From assembly GCA_963978545.1 (NCBI GenBank), contig OZ021721.1:36939348-37003347 (forward strand): a DNA stretch of 64,000 nt. The letters run 5' to 3'. Below are positions 1 to 10,528 of the stretch, in pieces. The position numbers and the translations under genes were made by a program. The stretch is from Linyphia triangularis. Taxonomy: Eukaryota; Arthropoda; Arachnida; Araneae; Linyphiidae. Position 1 is the stretch's first letter, and every line of letters starts with the position of its first letter. The notes under the pieces are model-generated. The model made no database searches, was not told where the DNA came from, and saw nothing but the letters and a program-made list of their open reading frames with translations.

Positions 1-815
1 CCAGCTTGCAAAATTAGAGTTTCAACTTTTCAAGGTGTGAATTACAGTTAAAATATGTATCGCTGCGCAGTCATCAGCTTATAAATATGATTGCATCTAA
101 ATGCATACTTAAAACCTAAGGCGAATCATAATTACTAGTAAATAAAAGATTAAGTAGAGATGAACCAGGTTTTCAAAATATTCTTGTAACTGAAAAAAGA
201 GCAGAGATATAGCATAAACTACAAAAGAAAACAAGATAAAATATAACATATAAAACATAAAACATACTTTCATAACTAATATTCAATAGGTAAAATATAC
301 TTTAATAACTAAAAGATTCAATTTTAGAAGCTTAAAGATAAATTGAGTATCATATTTCTTAATATCTTTTTATATAGAAAAGACAAATGGTTGATAATAG
401 TAATGTTCACATAATGTAGAACTCTTGTCATCTATCACTTATCTTTGACAAGAAGACTTGTAAAGAAAGGAAAAATATCTCATTTTCTAGCCTATTTGAA
501 GTAAAAAGCAGCACAATAAAATATACTTTTCCATTAAGATTACACGAAAGATTTATCAGAAAAATAATATAAATATTTCATGAAAGAATTTCTTCAAACG
601 AAATCAAATATACACAAAGTTACAAAATAGTTCCAAGCATTGCATATTTGTATATCCAACAACAAACTAGCAGATAACTATTACATTTTAGACATTGTAG
701 ATTTGGAACTTGGCTGAATTTCTTCTTATTTCTTAATTGAATCGAATTCTCTTGTCCTCCAATTACCAAAAAATACTAAAAATATGAAACAAGATACAAC
801 CATCTATTTTAAGCA
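1..815. other. A+T-rich spacer
   Basis: No gene, RNA or repeat recognised. The stretch is A+T-rich with frequent stops in all frames. It ends where the inverted repeat of the first mariner-like element begins. Confidence 0.5.
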
Positions 816-1884
816 CAGGGTGGTTAAAATCAAACTGACGGTTCTCAGATGCTCGTAGCTCCGGTTCTACTGAAGGGATCTTAATGAAATTTTAAATACA
901 TGTTATGTAGATCATGCGGCCGAGGTTTCTGTCGACGAAAAATAGTTTTAAATGCTGCCAAAGATGGCGCTGTACTGGTAAAACCATATGCAAATGAGTT
1001 ATTTCACTTTATAAACGTTACGTATGGTTCAAAACCGACCCTCTGGATGTTACAAGGGGAAAAGGACGACGTGTAAATGAGCCGGCGAATGTAGAGGAAG
1101 TTGTCTTTGCAATAGCATTTGCAAGATCTTCAAATGCTATTGTAAAGTGGCTGCTCAATAGCACGAGCACTTGACATTCCACTGGCAAACGTGCTCAACA
1201 TTTTACGCAAATTTTCGAAGTTGTACCCTTAAAAGTTGAATTTCGTGCAACATTTGCATCTGTACCCCGCACGTCTTGATTTTGCCTTGAGTTTTCTGAC
1301 GAAGATCTAAGTGAATGTGTTCTTGTCATCGCCTATCTTATTACAGACAATGCTCCTTTTCACTTAAATAGTGCTGTGAACATACAAAATTGCTGCATAT
1401 GGGACTTCACCAATCTTTTTGCTGTGCAACAAAGCCGCTACAATCCCATGCATCATGATATGGTCTGGTCAGCAAGATCATTGTATCTGAACGCTTGTGA
1501 CTTCTGGCTGTGGAGTTTTCTCAAAGATAGCATTTATCAAGGACATCGCCCGCCATGTCTCCATCATTCCTACTGATACGTTGCGTGCGGCCGATATTAA
1601 CGCGGTGGTACGCTTTCAGAACATTGTTGATAGGCAAGGTGAGCACATAGAGCACTCAAGTACGTAAAAAATAAAATATTCAGTGGGTCTTTAATTCCGT
1701 TAACAATTATCTTGCTTTTTACATCGTTACAGCGCCTCCTATCCCACTATTTCGAACTATTTTTCTGACAGAAACCTCGATCGCATGATCTACATAACAT
1801 ATATTTTAAGTTTCATTCAGATCCGTTCCGTAGATCTGGAGCTACGAGCCTCCGAGTACGGTCAGTTTAATTTTAGCTACCCTG
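816..1884 (+). mobile_element. Mariner-like element with long terminal inverted repeats, defective
   Basis: The left end starts CAGGGTGGTTAAAATCAAAC and the right end read in reverse starts CAGGGTAGCTAAAATTAAAC. The two ends stay alignable inward for about 140 bp (816-955 against 1745-1884) and weaker similarity continues to about 200 bp. The right flank is TA (1885-1886); the left flank is CA, consistent with a decayed TA target duplication. TA targeting, CAGGG-type ends and the DDE-type transposase remnant inside place it in the Tc1/mariner superfamily. The motif AGATGGCGCTGTAC lies 146 bp from the left end, the same offset as in the element at 26143-27505, so the two are related. The transposase is dead, so the element cannot move by itself. 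Confidence 0.8.
1024..1667 (+). pseudogene. Degenerate mariner-like transposase
   Basis: Remnant of a DDE transposase that cut and pasted the surrounding element. An early helix-turn-helix-like part reads GRRVNEPANVEEVVFAIA. The middle is broken by stops and apparent deletion. Later pieces are ITDNAPFHLN (weakly like the catalytic D region) and LYLNACDFWLWSFLKDSIYQ, which corresponds to the family motif SPDLTPxDFFLWGxxKDxVY. After one frameshift near 1545 the frame continues to the C-terminus GEHIEHSST and a stop at 1665-1667, matching the GAHIEHL-type end of the family. About 215 codons remain against about 340 usual. At least two frameshifts and two internal stops are visible. The family call is firm; the exact clade is not. 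Confidence 0.75.
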
Positions 1885-3164
1885 TATCTTGCTGTTCTTT
1901 TATATTAATTAGTCTTTCTTGAAAATAAAATTATTACTTTGAAGACTTATCCTAAACAAAGATATCAAAACATTAAATATGAAACTGGATTTCTGTCAAA
2001 TTGATAAAGAAACCCTTTCCCTTTCAGATGTAGACATGTGCAAATAAGAATACCCTGCATTATATGCCCAATGTAGCTCGTCCAACTAAACAAAATCAAA
2101 TGCTCCCTTTCTATTTTATAAACACCAGACTCTAAATATAAAAACTTACTATGCAATTATGTATCAAAATACGAAAAATAAAAAATTTCTAATATAAATT
2201 ATCTTATTACAATCTGAAGAAATTTTAAACTTGCATTTTTTAACAAAGTGACTATTTAGTAACTTGGGATATCAAAAGTTGTTCTGGTATTCATTTAGTT
2301 TGCCAAAGGACAACTGCTATCGAAGAGTATGTAATAAGCATGTCCTTTTAAAGTACATCTTAAATAATAAGTAGGATTAGTTTCTTTTATTTGACATAGA
2401 CAGCCTAAAATAAATTATAGAGCCTTGTATGAAAAAGTATTGTTTTCTTATTTTGTTTACAAAAAAAGAAGTATATTTTCTCAATAATAAACTGAAAACA
2501 AAAAAAATTAGATGGTGCTCTTTATTTTTAGGAAACAAATTTGTCGTTGAGGAAAACATATCGCCGTATTCAAACACTGAAAAATTTGCTAGTCCAAATA
2601 TCACCCAAATTATTTTTATTTGAACATCTACGTTTTGTTTATCTATTTGATAATACATTTCTTTGGATTATGTCAAATCCGCATGTTTTAATTTATTTAA
2701 GGTCATAATTAAGAATCAAAGAAAATGTACCTTCTAAGGGAAAAAAGTAAAACAAAATACCTTTCTAAACACCTTTTGCTTATTAGTTATTTTTTCAAAT
2801 TTATTCTCTTGATTTTAATAATATTTCATGCTTTCAGAAGTTGAGTAAGATTTTGCAAAGTTTTCATAGTTAAAAAAGGAAGAATCTGTGAGTCTATGTG
2901 TCTGCGTGTTAGTCTATAGAAACTAACTTCCACTATTTGGCCAACAACGGAATTTAAAACATAAATAGTATTTAACCTATATTTTGTACCTGATAGTCGA
3001 AAAGTTGAAGTTTTAATTAGCTTTCTATTAATTAATTTGTAAAAATTGTGGCTTTGGCATTCATTGACAGTTCCAAAACTCCCTCCAAATGGCAGCATAG
3101 TATTCCACTCGGTGTCTAACTTGCAGAATTTTGTTGAACAAAATCGCATTGGTACTCAAAAAGA
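1885..3164. other. A+T-rich spacer
   Basis: No recognisable gene or repeat. Several open frames of 60-107 codons occur (for example 2826-3149 on the minus strand), but they overlap open frames on the other strand, lack recognisable motifs and are within chance expectation for this base composition. Confidence 0.45.
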
Positions 3165-3375
3165 GGGGGAATATTAACAGGATTTTGTTGTTGTTGTTTT
3201 TGTTCCTCAAACGGGGAATTGTATTAATGGAGAACACATAATTTGAGTGTTTCTCGACGGTTGGGGGTAGGGTAATATTTACGGGAAGTTGTTTGTTTAT
3301 GAAAGGGGGATTGTATTAAAGCGAACTTTTTTTTTTCTTTCTTGAAGATGGCGGGAGTTTATATTAACGGTGAAA
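3165..3375. repeat. Degenerate G-run minisatellite, about 5 units of 42-50 bp
   Basis: G-runs start at 3165, 3213, 3263, 3305 and 3353. Four of the five are followed by an ATTAA-type core (AATATTAA, ATTGTATTAATGG, ATTGTATTAAAG, TTATATTAACGG); the third unit is less regular. A T-rich segment then often ends in TTTCT or CTC before the next G-run. The spacing of 48, 50, 42 and 48 bp and the repeated order of the parts indicate a diverged tandem array. The G-runs stand out in otherwise A+T-rich DNA. Confidence 0.5.
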
Positions 3376-3560
3376 AGAATTCTCAGATACGTAAGACTTC
3401 CAAAATAAAAAAAAAACTTCGCTGATTACCAATGATGATAAATAAAGAATAAATTATAGCAGCATTTATCTATAATCAACTTCACTTATGCTACAATCCA
3501 AACAATCAAGCTAAAAATTAATCATATAATTCGTACTTAGACATTAACGTAAACATTTAA

Positions 3561-3773
3561 CCCTTTGCACTCCAGTCCTTTTTTGAGTGGAGGAACCAGC
3601 AACTCGAGACGTTTCCCGCCATTTTTGGAACGTTCGTGGTTGCAGATTCGCTTCGAATAAACTAAACACAGTCATTGGCGTTGCATCGAATTTCCGCATC
3701 AAACCTACTGGTCCTCTTGAGTTGCAATATGAAATCATGTGGTGAGTGAGAGTCACCTCTGGAGTGCAAAGGG
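3561..3773. mobile_element. piggyBac-type MITE
   Basis: A 213-bp non-autonomous element bounded by perfect 15-bp inverted repeats: CCCTTTGCACTCCAG at 3561-3575 and its complement at 3759-3773. Each end abuts TTAA (3557-3560 and 3774-3777), the target duplication specific to piggyBac transposons, and CCCTTTG-type termini are common in that superfamily. No transposase is encoded inside. The perfect ends and intact duplication suggest fairly recent insertion. Confidence 0.85.
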
Positions 3774-4044
3774 TTAACTTTCAATCTAGTTTCTTTCTTT
3801 AAAGCATATTTAAGAATCAGTTAATGGATAGAGTAAGCGTACAGAGGTTCAAAAAAAGATTTCCCTAATTTTAAAAAATATCTTTAGAAATACAAAAGGA
3901 AATTAAACCACTTTTATGCTTATTGGACAATCTCAAAAATTCCTGAAAGCGACTAAAGTATTTCATCGAAATATTATCAGAAGAAGATACAATAATCGCT
4001 TTAAAAATGCTTGTTTAATCTTATTTATATTTAAATGGCATTTT

Positions 4045-4097
4045 GGCGCAGCATGGCCCATGTGAAGCCCTTGCGCCATAAAACCCCAACCAACCAT
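4045..4097. mobile_element. 53-bp SINE-tail insertion with target duplication
   Basis: The segment from GGCGCAGCATGGCC to CCCCAACCAACCA is flanked by TTAAATGGCATTTT (4031-4044) and TTGAATGGCATTTT (4098-4111), a 14-bp target duplication with one mismatch. The ACCAACCA terminus resembles the 3' ends of the SINEs elsewhere in the window. It is best read as a severely 5'-truncated SINE copy inserted by LINE machinery. Confidence 0.65.
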
Positions 4098-4111
4098 TTG
4101 AATGGCATTTT

Positions 4112-5140
4112 AAACAAACAAAATTAGGACATTTTAGAATAGAAGATTCTTATGTGCATATTTAACAAACAATTCACCTCAAAAGGGTAAAAATATCAAT
4201 CGAAATTTTGAATAGCGGGATTACTGGATCTTTATAGAACAGTATCAGAAATATACGCTAAACAGTAGCATCGATTTGGAGAAATAAACGATCCTTGAAA
4301 TATATGCAACATTCTTCATGTTCGAGGTTCATAGAAGCCGGTATCCGACGTCATCGAAACGTTTTAGTATTTGATTCCCTTGAAAATCATTTTAATAATG
4401 AATACATTTATTCTTGTATTAGAATCTCTAAAGAAACAGAAATTGATAATGGATTGACTGCTTTATTCTCCAGATCTGAAAGAGCATAATTTTTAATTGC
4501 TGTGCTCTGACCATTACAGTAAACACTTTAGACACTGTTTCTTCCCAATCAAGATAAAAATTCATTATTTCATTCATTATATAAGATATTCATTCATTAT
4601 ATAAGATTAAATTTCAATGACAGTATAATGAAAATTCATTTTTAAAAGGAATCAATAATTTTGAAATTATAATGCCTGCCTTTTTCATACTTTTTGAAAG
4701 TTCGTTTTGTATTTAAAAAATATTATAACATGTGATAAAGGAATTAAATTAAAAGTATTTTCCAGCTACTGCTGCGTTTTTATTGTCAGAAATAGAATGG
4801 AATATTATGTAATAATTTGAAAGTTTGGTAAAATGTATAACTATAATAGTAATAAGAGGGCATCGCCGATGCGTAAATGATATTACCTTGTGGAATAGTT
4901 CCTGTTCAAAGAAAAAAAATTCTAAAGAAGCTTATTTTCAGACGTTAGCTTTACTTCTAGTTGTTAAATAGCTTGTTTAAGAATTGTTTCGTACTTGATT
5001 GAATTATTTTTTTATGTACCAACCTACATATTGAGTTCATAATTTCATCTTATAAATTATATCTTTCCCAAGAAGAAACAAGATTCGGATACCAAACCCT
5101 GCATACCCTGGTTATATTGTAAATATTGATACTATATAAG
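4112..5140. other. A+T-rich spacer
   Basis: Nothing recognised apart from a short direct repeat around 4567-4605 in which a CATTCATTATATAAGAT-like unit occurs twice. Confidence 0.4.
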
Positions 5141-5372
5141 GACCTGAGAAGCAAAGGGGTCCAAATGACTTTTTGTAACTTTTGAGAAAATACACTTTAA
5201 AGTTTCTTATTTATATTAAATTTGTATAAAAATTATTTGTTGTTCAAATACTAACCTCTGGAATGAAGTTATCACTAGTTTTCATAGAATTTAATATAAA
5301 AAGGAGACTTTAAAGTGTATTTTCTCAAAAGTTACGAAAAGTCACCTGGACTCCTTTGATTATCAGGCCCAC
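5141..5372. mobile_element. Palindromic MITE, copy 1
   Basis: A 232-bp element whose ends are inverted repeats of about 75 bp. The left arm runs from GACCTGAGAAGCAAAGGGG through the block TTTTGAGAAAATACACTT, and the same block returns inverted at about 5309-5336. The flanks share ATATAAG (5134-5140 and 5373-5379), a likely 7-8 bp target duplication, which would suit a hAT-like transposition mechanism. The central part contains AACCTCTGGAATGAAG. A second copy lies at 31951-32184 with its centre in the opposite orientation. No coding capacity. I do not recognise the family. Confidence 0.75.
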
Positions 5373-7317
5373 ATATAAGAACTTTAAATTTTCCTTCTAA
5401 AAGTTTATTAAATATTTTAATTCAGATTTCATTTTTAAAGCTTTAGAGGAAATCATTTAAAACTGTCCTAATAAATAACGTTATTCCATATAATCTATAT
5501 GCCTCAAATGCATCAGCATGTTTTTATTGATACTATAAAACTCACATAGTGTTTATTTAATCCAAGTTTAATTTTTAATCTAAAGTTGTCAAAATCTAAA
5601 ATATTTTGTATTAAAATCATACTGGAGTTATTGCGTAATCAATGGTTAAGTATTGAATTGCAGTATAACAAATATAAAATTATTTTTTAATATCCAAAAA
5701 TATTTTTAATTATAGTTTGTATTCAGTTTTTACATTATTACACTTTTGATATAATATTACCCATTTAGTATTCTAGTATGTTCCGTATAAAATTTATTTT
5801 GGTTTAAAATAGTTTCCCATATAAATTTACAATAAACAATGAAAGTTATCACTCCTTCGGTTTTAAACAGACATTTATTCACTATGAGATTATAGTCAGA
5901 AACGAAACTCACATTTTGTTTTAACTAAAAATCAAACGGGCTATCCTTCTTGCAAATAGGGGACACGACAATTACAACCAAGCCTCTCAGTAGCCATGTC
6001 CTCTCATTGTTCCAGTTCCAACCGTCCTTGTCATGCCAGACCCTTCCTTAGGGAAATATTTCCGTAAAACATTTTACGGATCACAGAGTTTAAGCAAACC
6101 CTGGATTCGCTCTGAGTAATTTGCAGAATTCCTCTTCAAAGCAAGTTAAGGCGAGCCCAATGAATCGCAATAAATTGTCTAATGAATGTCCCAGATCATA
6201 TGGGAAGAGATTCTTGCTTTGTATGAGTTATTGATAAAATTTAACCCCGTGTTTAGAATTTGCATGAAGTAATATGAGAGAGTGTAATTTGGAAAAGAGT
6301 CGCATGATGTTAAGTTTCATGAGAGCGAATTGGGAGCTGATTTGGGTTGTTTGACTCTCTATTGTCGTTTTAATCCGATTACTTAAATCCAGGGTTGTAT
6401 TTTAAATTTTCTCGTTTTACAGGAGCATTCAGAAACTTTGTTTCTGAGATAAAAATATGAAGGGTTTAATGTTTCTTTGTTATTTGCTACAGAATGTAAT
6501 AAGTGAAGAACAAGTTTCTTTGAGCAATCCTTGTTTCTAATTTGGTATCAATAAAATAAATTATTTTACACATCGGTGTTTAAACGATGCTAAAGGTTCA
6601 TTCGTGTGTGACACTAAATATGAATTAAGTTAGTATTTGTCAACATGTTTCGAAGTATATCCCAGTATTGTGTTTATAACAATGTTAGTATTACGTTGCG
6701 AAATTTATGATTCTAATAATCAACAAAAAGCTGCCAAATGTGGCCCAAAAAAGAGAGAGAAAATATGTTTCTTGTCGCAAGTTCCATCCAAGTGCTATAC
6801 TGGCCTGAAACATTGTCGTTACCATAATGCAATTCCAAATTTCAAGGGGAATTTCCCTGACGTTGCGTCTCGTATGGAAGAAAACCAGAAAATTCCTACC
6901 AGACAGCCTTATAATCAAATGTGAGAATTTTTTCTTACTAGGCTTTTTTATTACAATGAGATCACGAGTTCAAATGAAATTATTATAGATTTTCCACTAT
7001 AGGGATTAAAGGATGAGTTTTTATATAACCTCCTTCCCTCCTCTCACTGATAAATACTCAGTAAAATTATGTACAATTTACTGTTTAACATTTAGAAGCG
7101 TCAAACAGATACTGTAAATATATCACGAAAATACTTTATTAATATATTTTAATGAAATAGAGATTTTGATAGCAAAAAAGATAATTGCAAATATATAGTG
7201 TTGCAAATATTAAACTTTTTGTGCATATATAATTGGATTAAAATACACGGTATAAATGATATTCGAATACATTAAACTAAATAAGCGTAGCCTAATGTGT
7301 GTCGTTCAGGAGAGTAA
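5373..7317. other. Spacer with one less A+T-rich open stretch
   Basis: No repeat recognised. Two parts are less A+T-rich than their surroundings: 5935-6200, which is not open in any frame, and 6637-6920. The latter is open for 95 codons on the plus strand and about 75 on the minus strand and ends at a GTGAG that resembles a splice donor. No domain or convincing acceptor was seen, so an exon is only a possibility. Confidence 0.3.
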
Positions 7318-7603
7318 CTATCACCAGAGGTTTTCGGTAGTGGCGTTTGTTATTGTGAAACAAAACTCGTTGATTTAGAGTAGGGGTGACGTATGCACAA
7401 ACTGACGGTATAGAGGGTAATTTCTTTTTGATGTGGAAAAATAATTAAACTGAATTTATAATCTATGATTTACCGCCAATTAGTGGGTTCAGCAGACTAG
7501 TGTTGATGCCTTTTTCGTGGGAACTCTCGTAGAAATCGGACTAGTCTTGTTTCCTCGTTAACAAACACCGCTAATCAACTTAACGGTAGCTATTTTGTGA
7601 TAG
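7318..7603. repeat. Diverged inverted-repeat element
   Basis: CTATCAC at 7318-7324 and GTGATAG at 7597-7603 bound a 286-bp segment whose arms remain alignable inward: about 7341-7375 (TAGTGGCGTTTGTTA, then GAAACAAAACTCG) pairs with about 7535-7577 read in reverse (TTAGCGGTGTTTGTTA, then GAAACAAGACTAG). The arms are diverged, with small gaps. It is probably an old MITE. No clear target duplication. Confidence 0.4.
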
Positions 7604-7999
7604 ACATACAGTAACATACAGTAGTTTGAAACTAAAAACTTTCACAATAACATTTACATTCTCTTTAGAAATAAGATTAAAAATTTTGCTAATTTTTCTT
7701 AATGTTCTTTTTATAATTACTCTTTCTTATTCAATTTTCAAATCCTACATAATTTTGTAGTAAAATGCACTGGTGTTCTTAATGAATAAGCACATCATTC
7801 AGTTGACATTTATTTTATTTCGAAAAGTTGTTTAATAATAACTTTCTCCAATCATATTGTTATCAATTCAGCAATAATCATTTCTGTATGTGATATAAAA
7901 GCCTCAAATTAATTTCAATTTCCGTCAACACCCCGTCCCTCCCTCATATATTATGCTACTGAAACCGTTATTCCCCACGTCTCTCAAGATAAGGAAGGG

Positions 8000-8181
8000 T
8001 TGGTTGGTTGTGTTCAGATTTATCTGGCGCCGTCAGCAACACGAGGGCTATAATGCACCGAAACATTCGTCATTAGACAAGCCAACATACATTTACAAAC
8101 ATCCATGCCTAACACGAGACTCGAACCCGCAACCTCGCGGTCTAGAAGCTAGCACTCTAACCACTATACCGTTTGGTCGGC
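8000..8181 (-). mobile_element. tRNA-derived SINE, family A, copy 1
   Basis: Read on the minus strand, the head begins GCCGACCAAACGG, has a pol III A-box-like TAGTGGTTAGAGTGC and the B-box GGTTCGAGTCTCGTG, and is followed by a non-tRNA body ending in a GGTTGGTTGG-complement tail. Perfect 13-bp target duplications AGATAAGGAAGGG flank it (7987-7999 and 8182-8194). The tRNA-like head has no intact cloverleaf function; it served as internal promoter. Long open frames crossing this copy are artefacts of the SINE. Confidence 0.9.
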
Positions 8182-8818
8182 AGATAAGGAAGGGAAATGG
8201 AATATTCTTGATATAAAATTTTAACATATTTGCACTACTTCAGATTTCTGCACCAAGTGAAATAGGAATGTTCTCTTCCACCCTGAAGTTTAAGCGCATG
8301 AGTTACCTTCGAATGATTACACAACTTTTAGTAGGCAAAAATGAAACTATGAATTTCTGTAGTTTAAAAAAATAGACCGACATTGTCATGGTTACAATTA
8401 AATAAGGAGTTCTACATAATTTCCACTTCTCACAACTTCTATAGGCGGTTAAATGGGTAGAGTATCGAAAATTACTTTTGTTATATTGTCCCATAAGTCC
8501 CCATAAAATTGTGCATAAATTTAAAAAAATTGAATATCAAATAAATTATATTGCTAATGTGTCTATATTCCAAAGTATTATTAAAAGTTTAAAAAGGATA
8601 CATAATTTAAGATTAAAATTTCTAAGATTTATGAATTATTAATTAAAATGATGCTACATTTAAGTGAATATTAGAATATATAATTGCGTGTTTCTCTCTA
8701 ATAAACACATAAAGAATGAAAAAAGAGAAAATATTCGATTTATTATATTTTTGTGAATTCAACAGTACCAAATTTTTACAGCATCAAATTCGAAACAAAT
8801 ATTTCCAAATACCGATGG

Positions 8819-8996
8819 TTGGTTGGATTCAGATTATCTGGCGCCGTCAGCAACACAAGGGCTATAATGCGCCGAAACATTTCGTCATTCAACAAACCAA
8901 CATACATTTACAAACACCCATGCCTAATACGGGACTCGAACCCGCAACCTCGCGGTCTAGAAGCCAGCACGCTAACCACTATACCGTTTGGTCGGC
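8819..8996 (-). mobile_element. tRNA-derived SINE, family A, copy 2
   Basis: Same head, B-box and body as the copy at 8000-8181. It is bounded by perfect 14-bp target duplications CCAAATACCGATGG (8805-8818 and 8997-9010). The different target sequence shows an insertion separate from its neighbour. Overlapping open frames of 107 and 122 codons run through it and are not genes. Confidence 0.9.
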
Positions 8997-9617
8997 CCAA
9001 ATACCGATGGAGTTTTTCAATAGTATTAAACAACATTAAACGAAACACCAAAATACTACATTCGCTTATGTTTAACATTTTAAGTATAACATTTAATATG
9101 CCTCTACTTCACTCGGAATAAGATTTTTGACATAAGAGTTTCTACGATTATACTTGAAAATAGTAAGATTTAAGATAGTTTTTGTTACTGCCCATACATG
9201 GTTGAAAGTGCATTAAATGTTAGAAATGTATTTCTACAAAGTCTCTTTTCAACTCAACTGCAAAGCAAAACAATCTTCTTAACAGTTACCTAACTTCAAT
9301 TCTTCTGCATTACTTATAAAGAGGCACTGCACTGGAAAAAACTGTTCTCTCGATTTTAAAATTTCAACATTGATGGTAACTCTTTATAGTCATGATTTGG
9401 TAAAAATTCGATTTTATTCTTATATTATTGAAGATCTTACTCCTTTTGAAATGTATCTCAAATCGAAAATTCTCAATTTGTAGGAAGTGCGGTATAATAA
9501 TTCAAATTGGACTGCATTATTTTTGCTTTGAAATAACCCTTGATTTTGTTTTTAATGTGAGAAAATTAGAATTAGGAAACTGTCCATAAACTAAAGCAAA
9601 ATGTCAAGACTTTTTAA

Positions 9618-9792
9618 TGCCGACCAAACGGCATAGTGGTTAGCATACTAGCCTCTAAACCGCAAGGTTGCGGGTTCGAGTCTCGTGGAAGGCATGGGTG
9701 TATGTAAATGTATGTTGGCTTGTCAAATGACGAATGTTTTGGCGCATTATAGTCCTTGTGTTGCTGATGGTTCCAGATTATCTGAAAACTAC
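9618..9792 (+). mobile_element. tRNA-derived SINE, family A, copy 3
   Basis: Plus-strand copy starting GCCGACCAAACGGCATAG with B-box GGTTCGAGTCTCGTG and the same body, ending near CTGAAAACTAC. The flanks are CAAGACTTTTTAA at 9605-9617 and 9793-9805, a perfect 13-bp target duplication. It lies 0.6 kb from copy 2 in the opposite orientation. Confidence 0.9.
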
Positions 9793-9805
9793 CAAGACTT
9801 TTTAA

Positions 9806-10485
9806 CGCAAAAATCACAAATTTCTTTTTTGTGACATTCTTCTTTAGACAAGCAATATGAAAAAAAAAACTCCGCAGTGAAGCACGAGTATTAACTTAAT
9901 AAGTGTTACTTAATATAAATAATTTAAAGCCATCTTTTTATTTTATTTGAAGTTATAGATTTTGAATAATTTAAGGGGGAAATAAAAATAATTTTAATTA
10001 GAAATACATCGTTATAATACTAAATCTGTACGCAATCAATAATTTTAATTTTTTATAACCTCATTACAAGCTACATTTTTTTAAACTCTTATTAGTCAAA
10101 AATAATTAAAAATGCAATGATAGAATTATTCTTAATTTAAAACTTCTTGTATGATTACTCAATTTTCTTCACGACATGGATATTTTAATTAAAAAAATGA
10201 TAACAAAACATTTATATACAAGACAATCTTTCAATTATATGAAATTTTTTCTGCTTGTTTTCAGTAAAAATGAAGTACCTTTCATTATATAACTATCAAT
10301 TCAGAATAGTTAAAAATTATGTAATTTCCACAAACTTAATCTTTGAAATCTTATTTAACTCTAAAATTCCTTAGAAAACTAAGATAATTATTACAATCTA
10401 CTTATATTCAATCTTTTGCTATTATTTATTAAAAAAACTTTCGTTTTTAAATAACATCGCTAAATATTTGCTACATTATTAGAAC

Positions 10486-10528
<43 letters not shown>

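Noticed and set aside
6637..6924. 95-codon open frame ending at a donor-like GTGAG
   Set aside because: No domain, no good acceptor, and the opposite strand is also open; kept only as a remark in the spacer entry.
8930..8996. A real tRNA gene
   Set aside because: The B-box and A-box are present, but the sequence continues into the SINE body and lies within target duplications.
7953..9121. Open frames of 87, 107 and 122 codons, and a similar minus-strand frame at 9614-9817, sharing a common peptide
   Set aside because: They are translations of tRNA-derived SINE copies; the similarity is explained by the repeat with its target duplications, not by a gene family.
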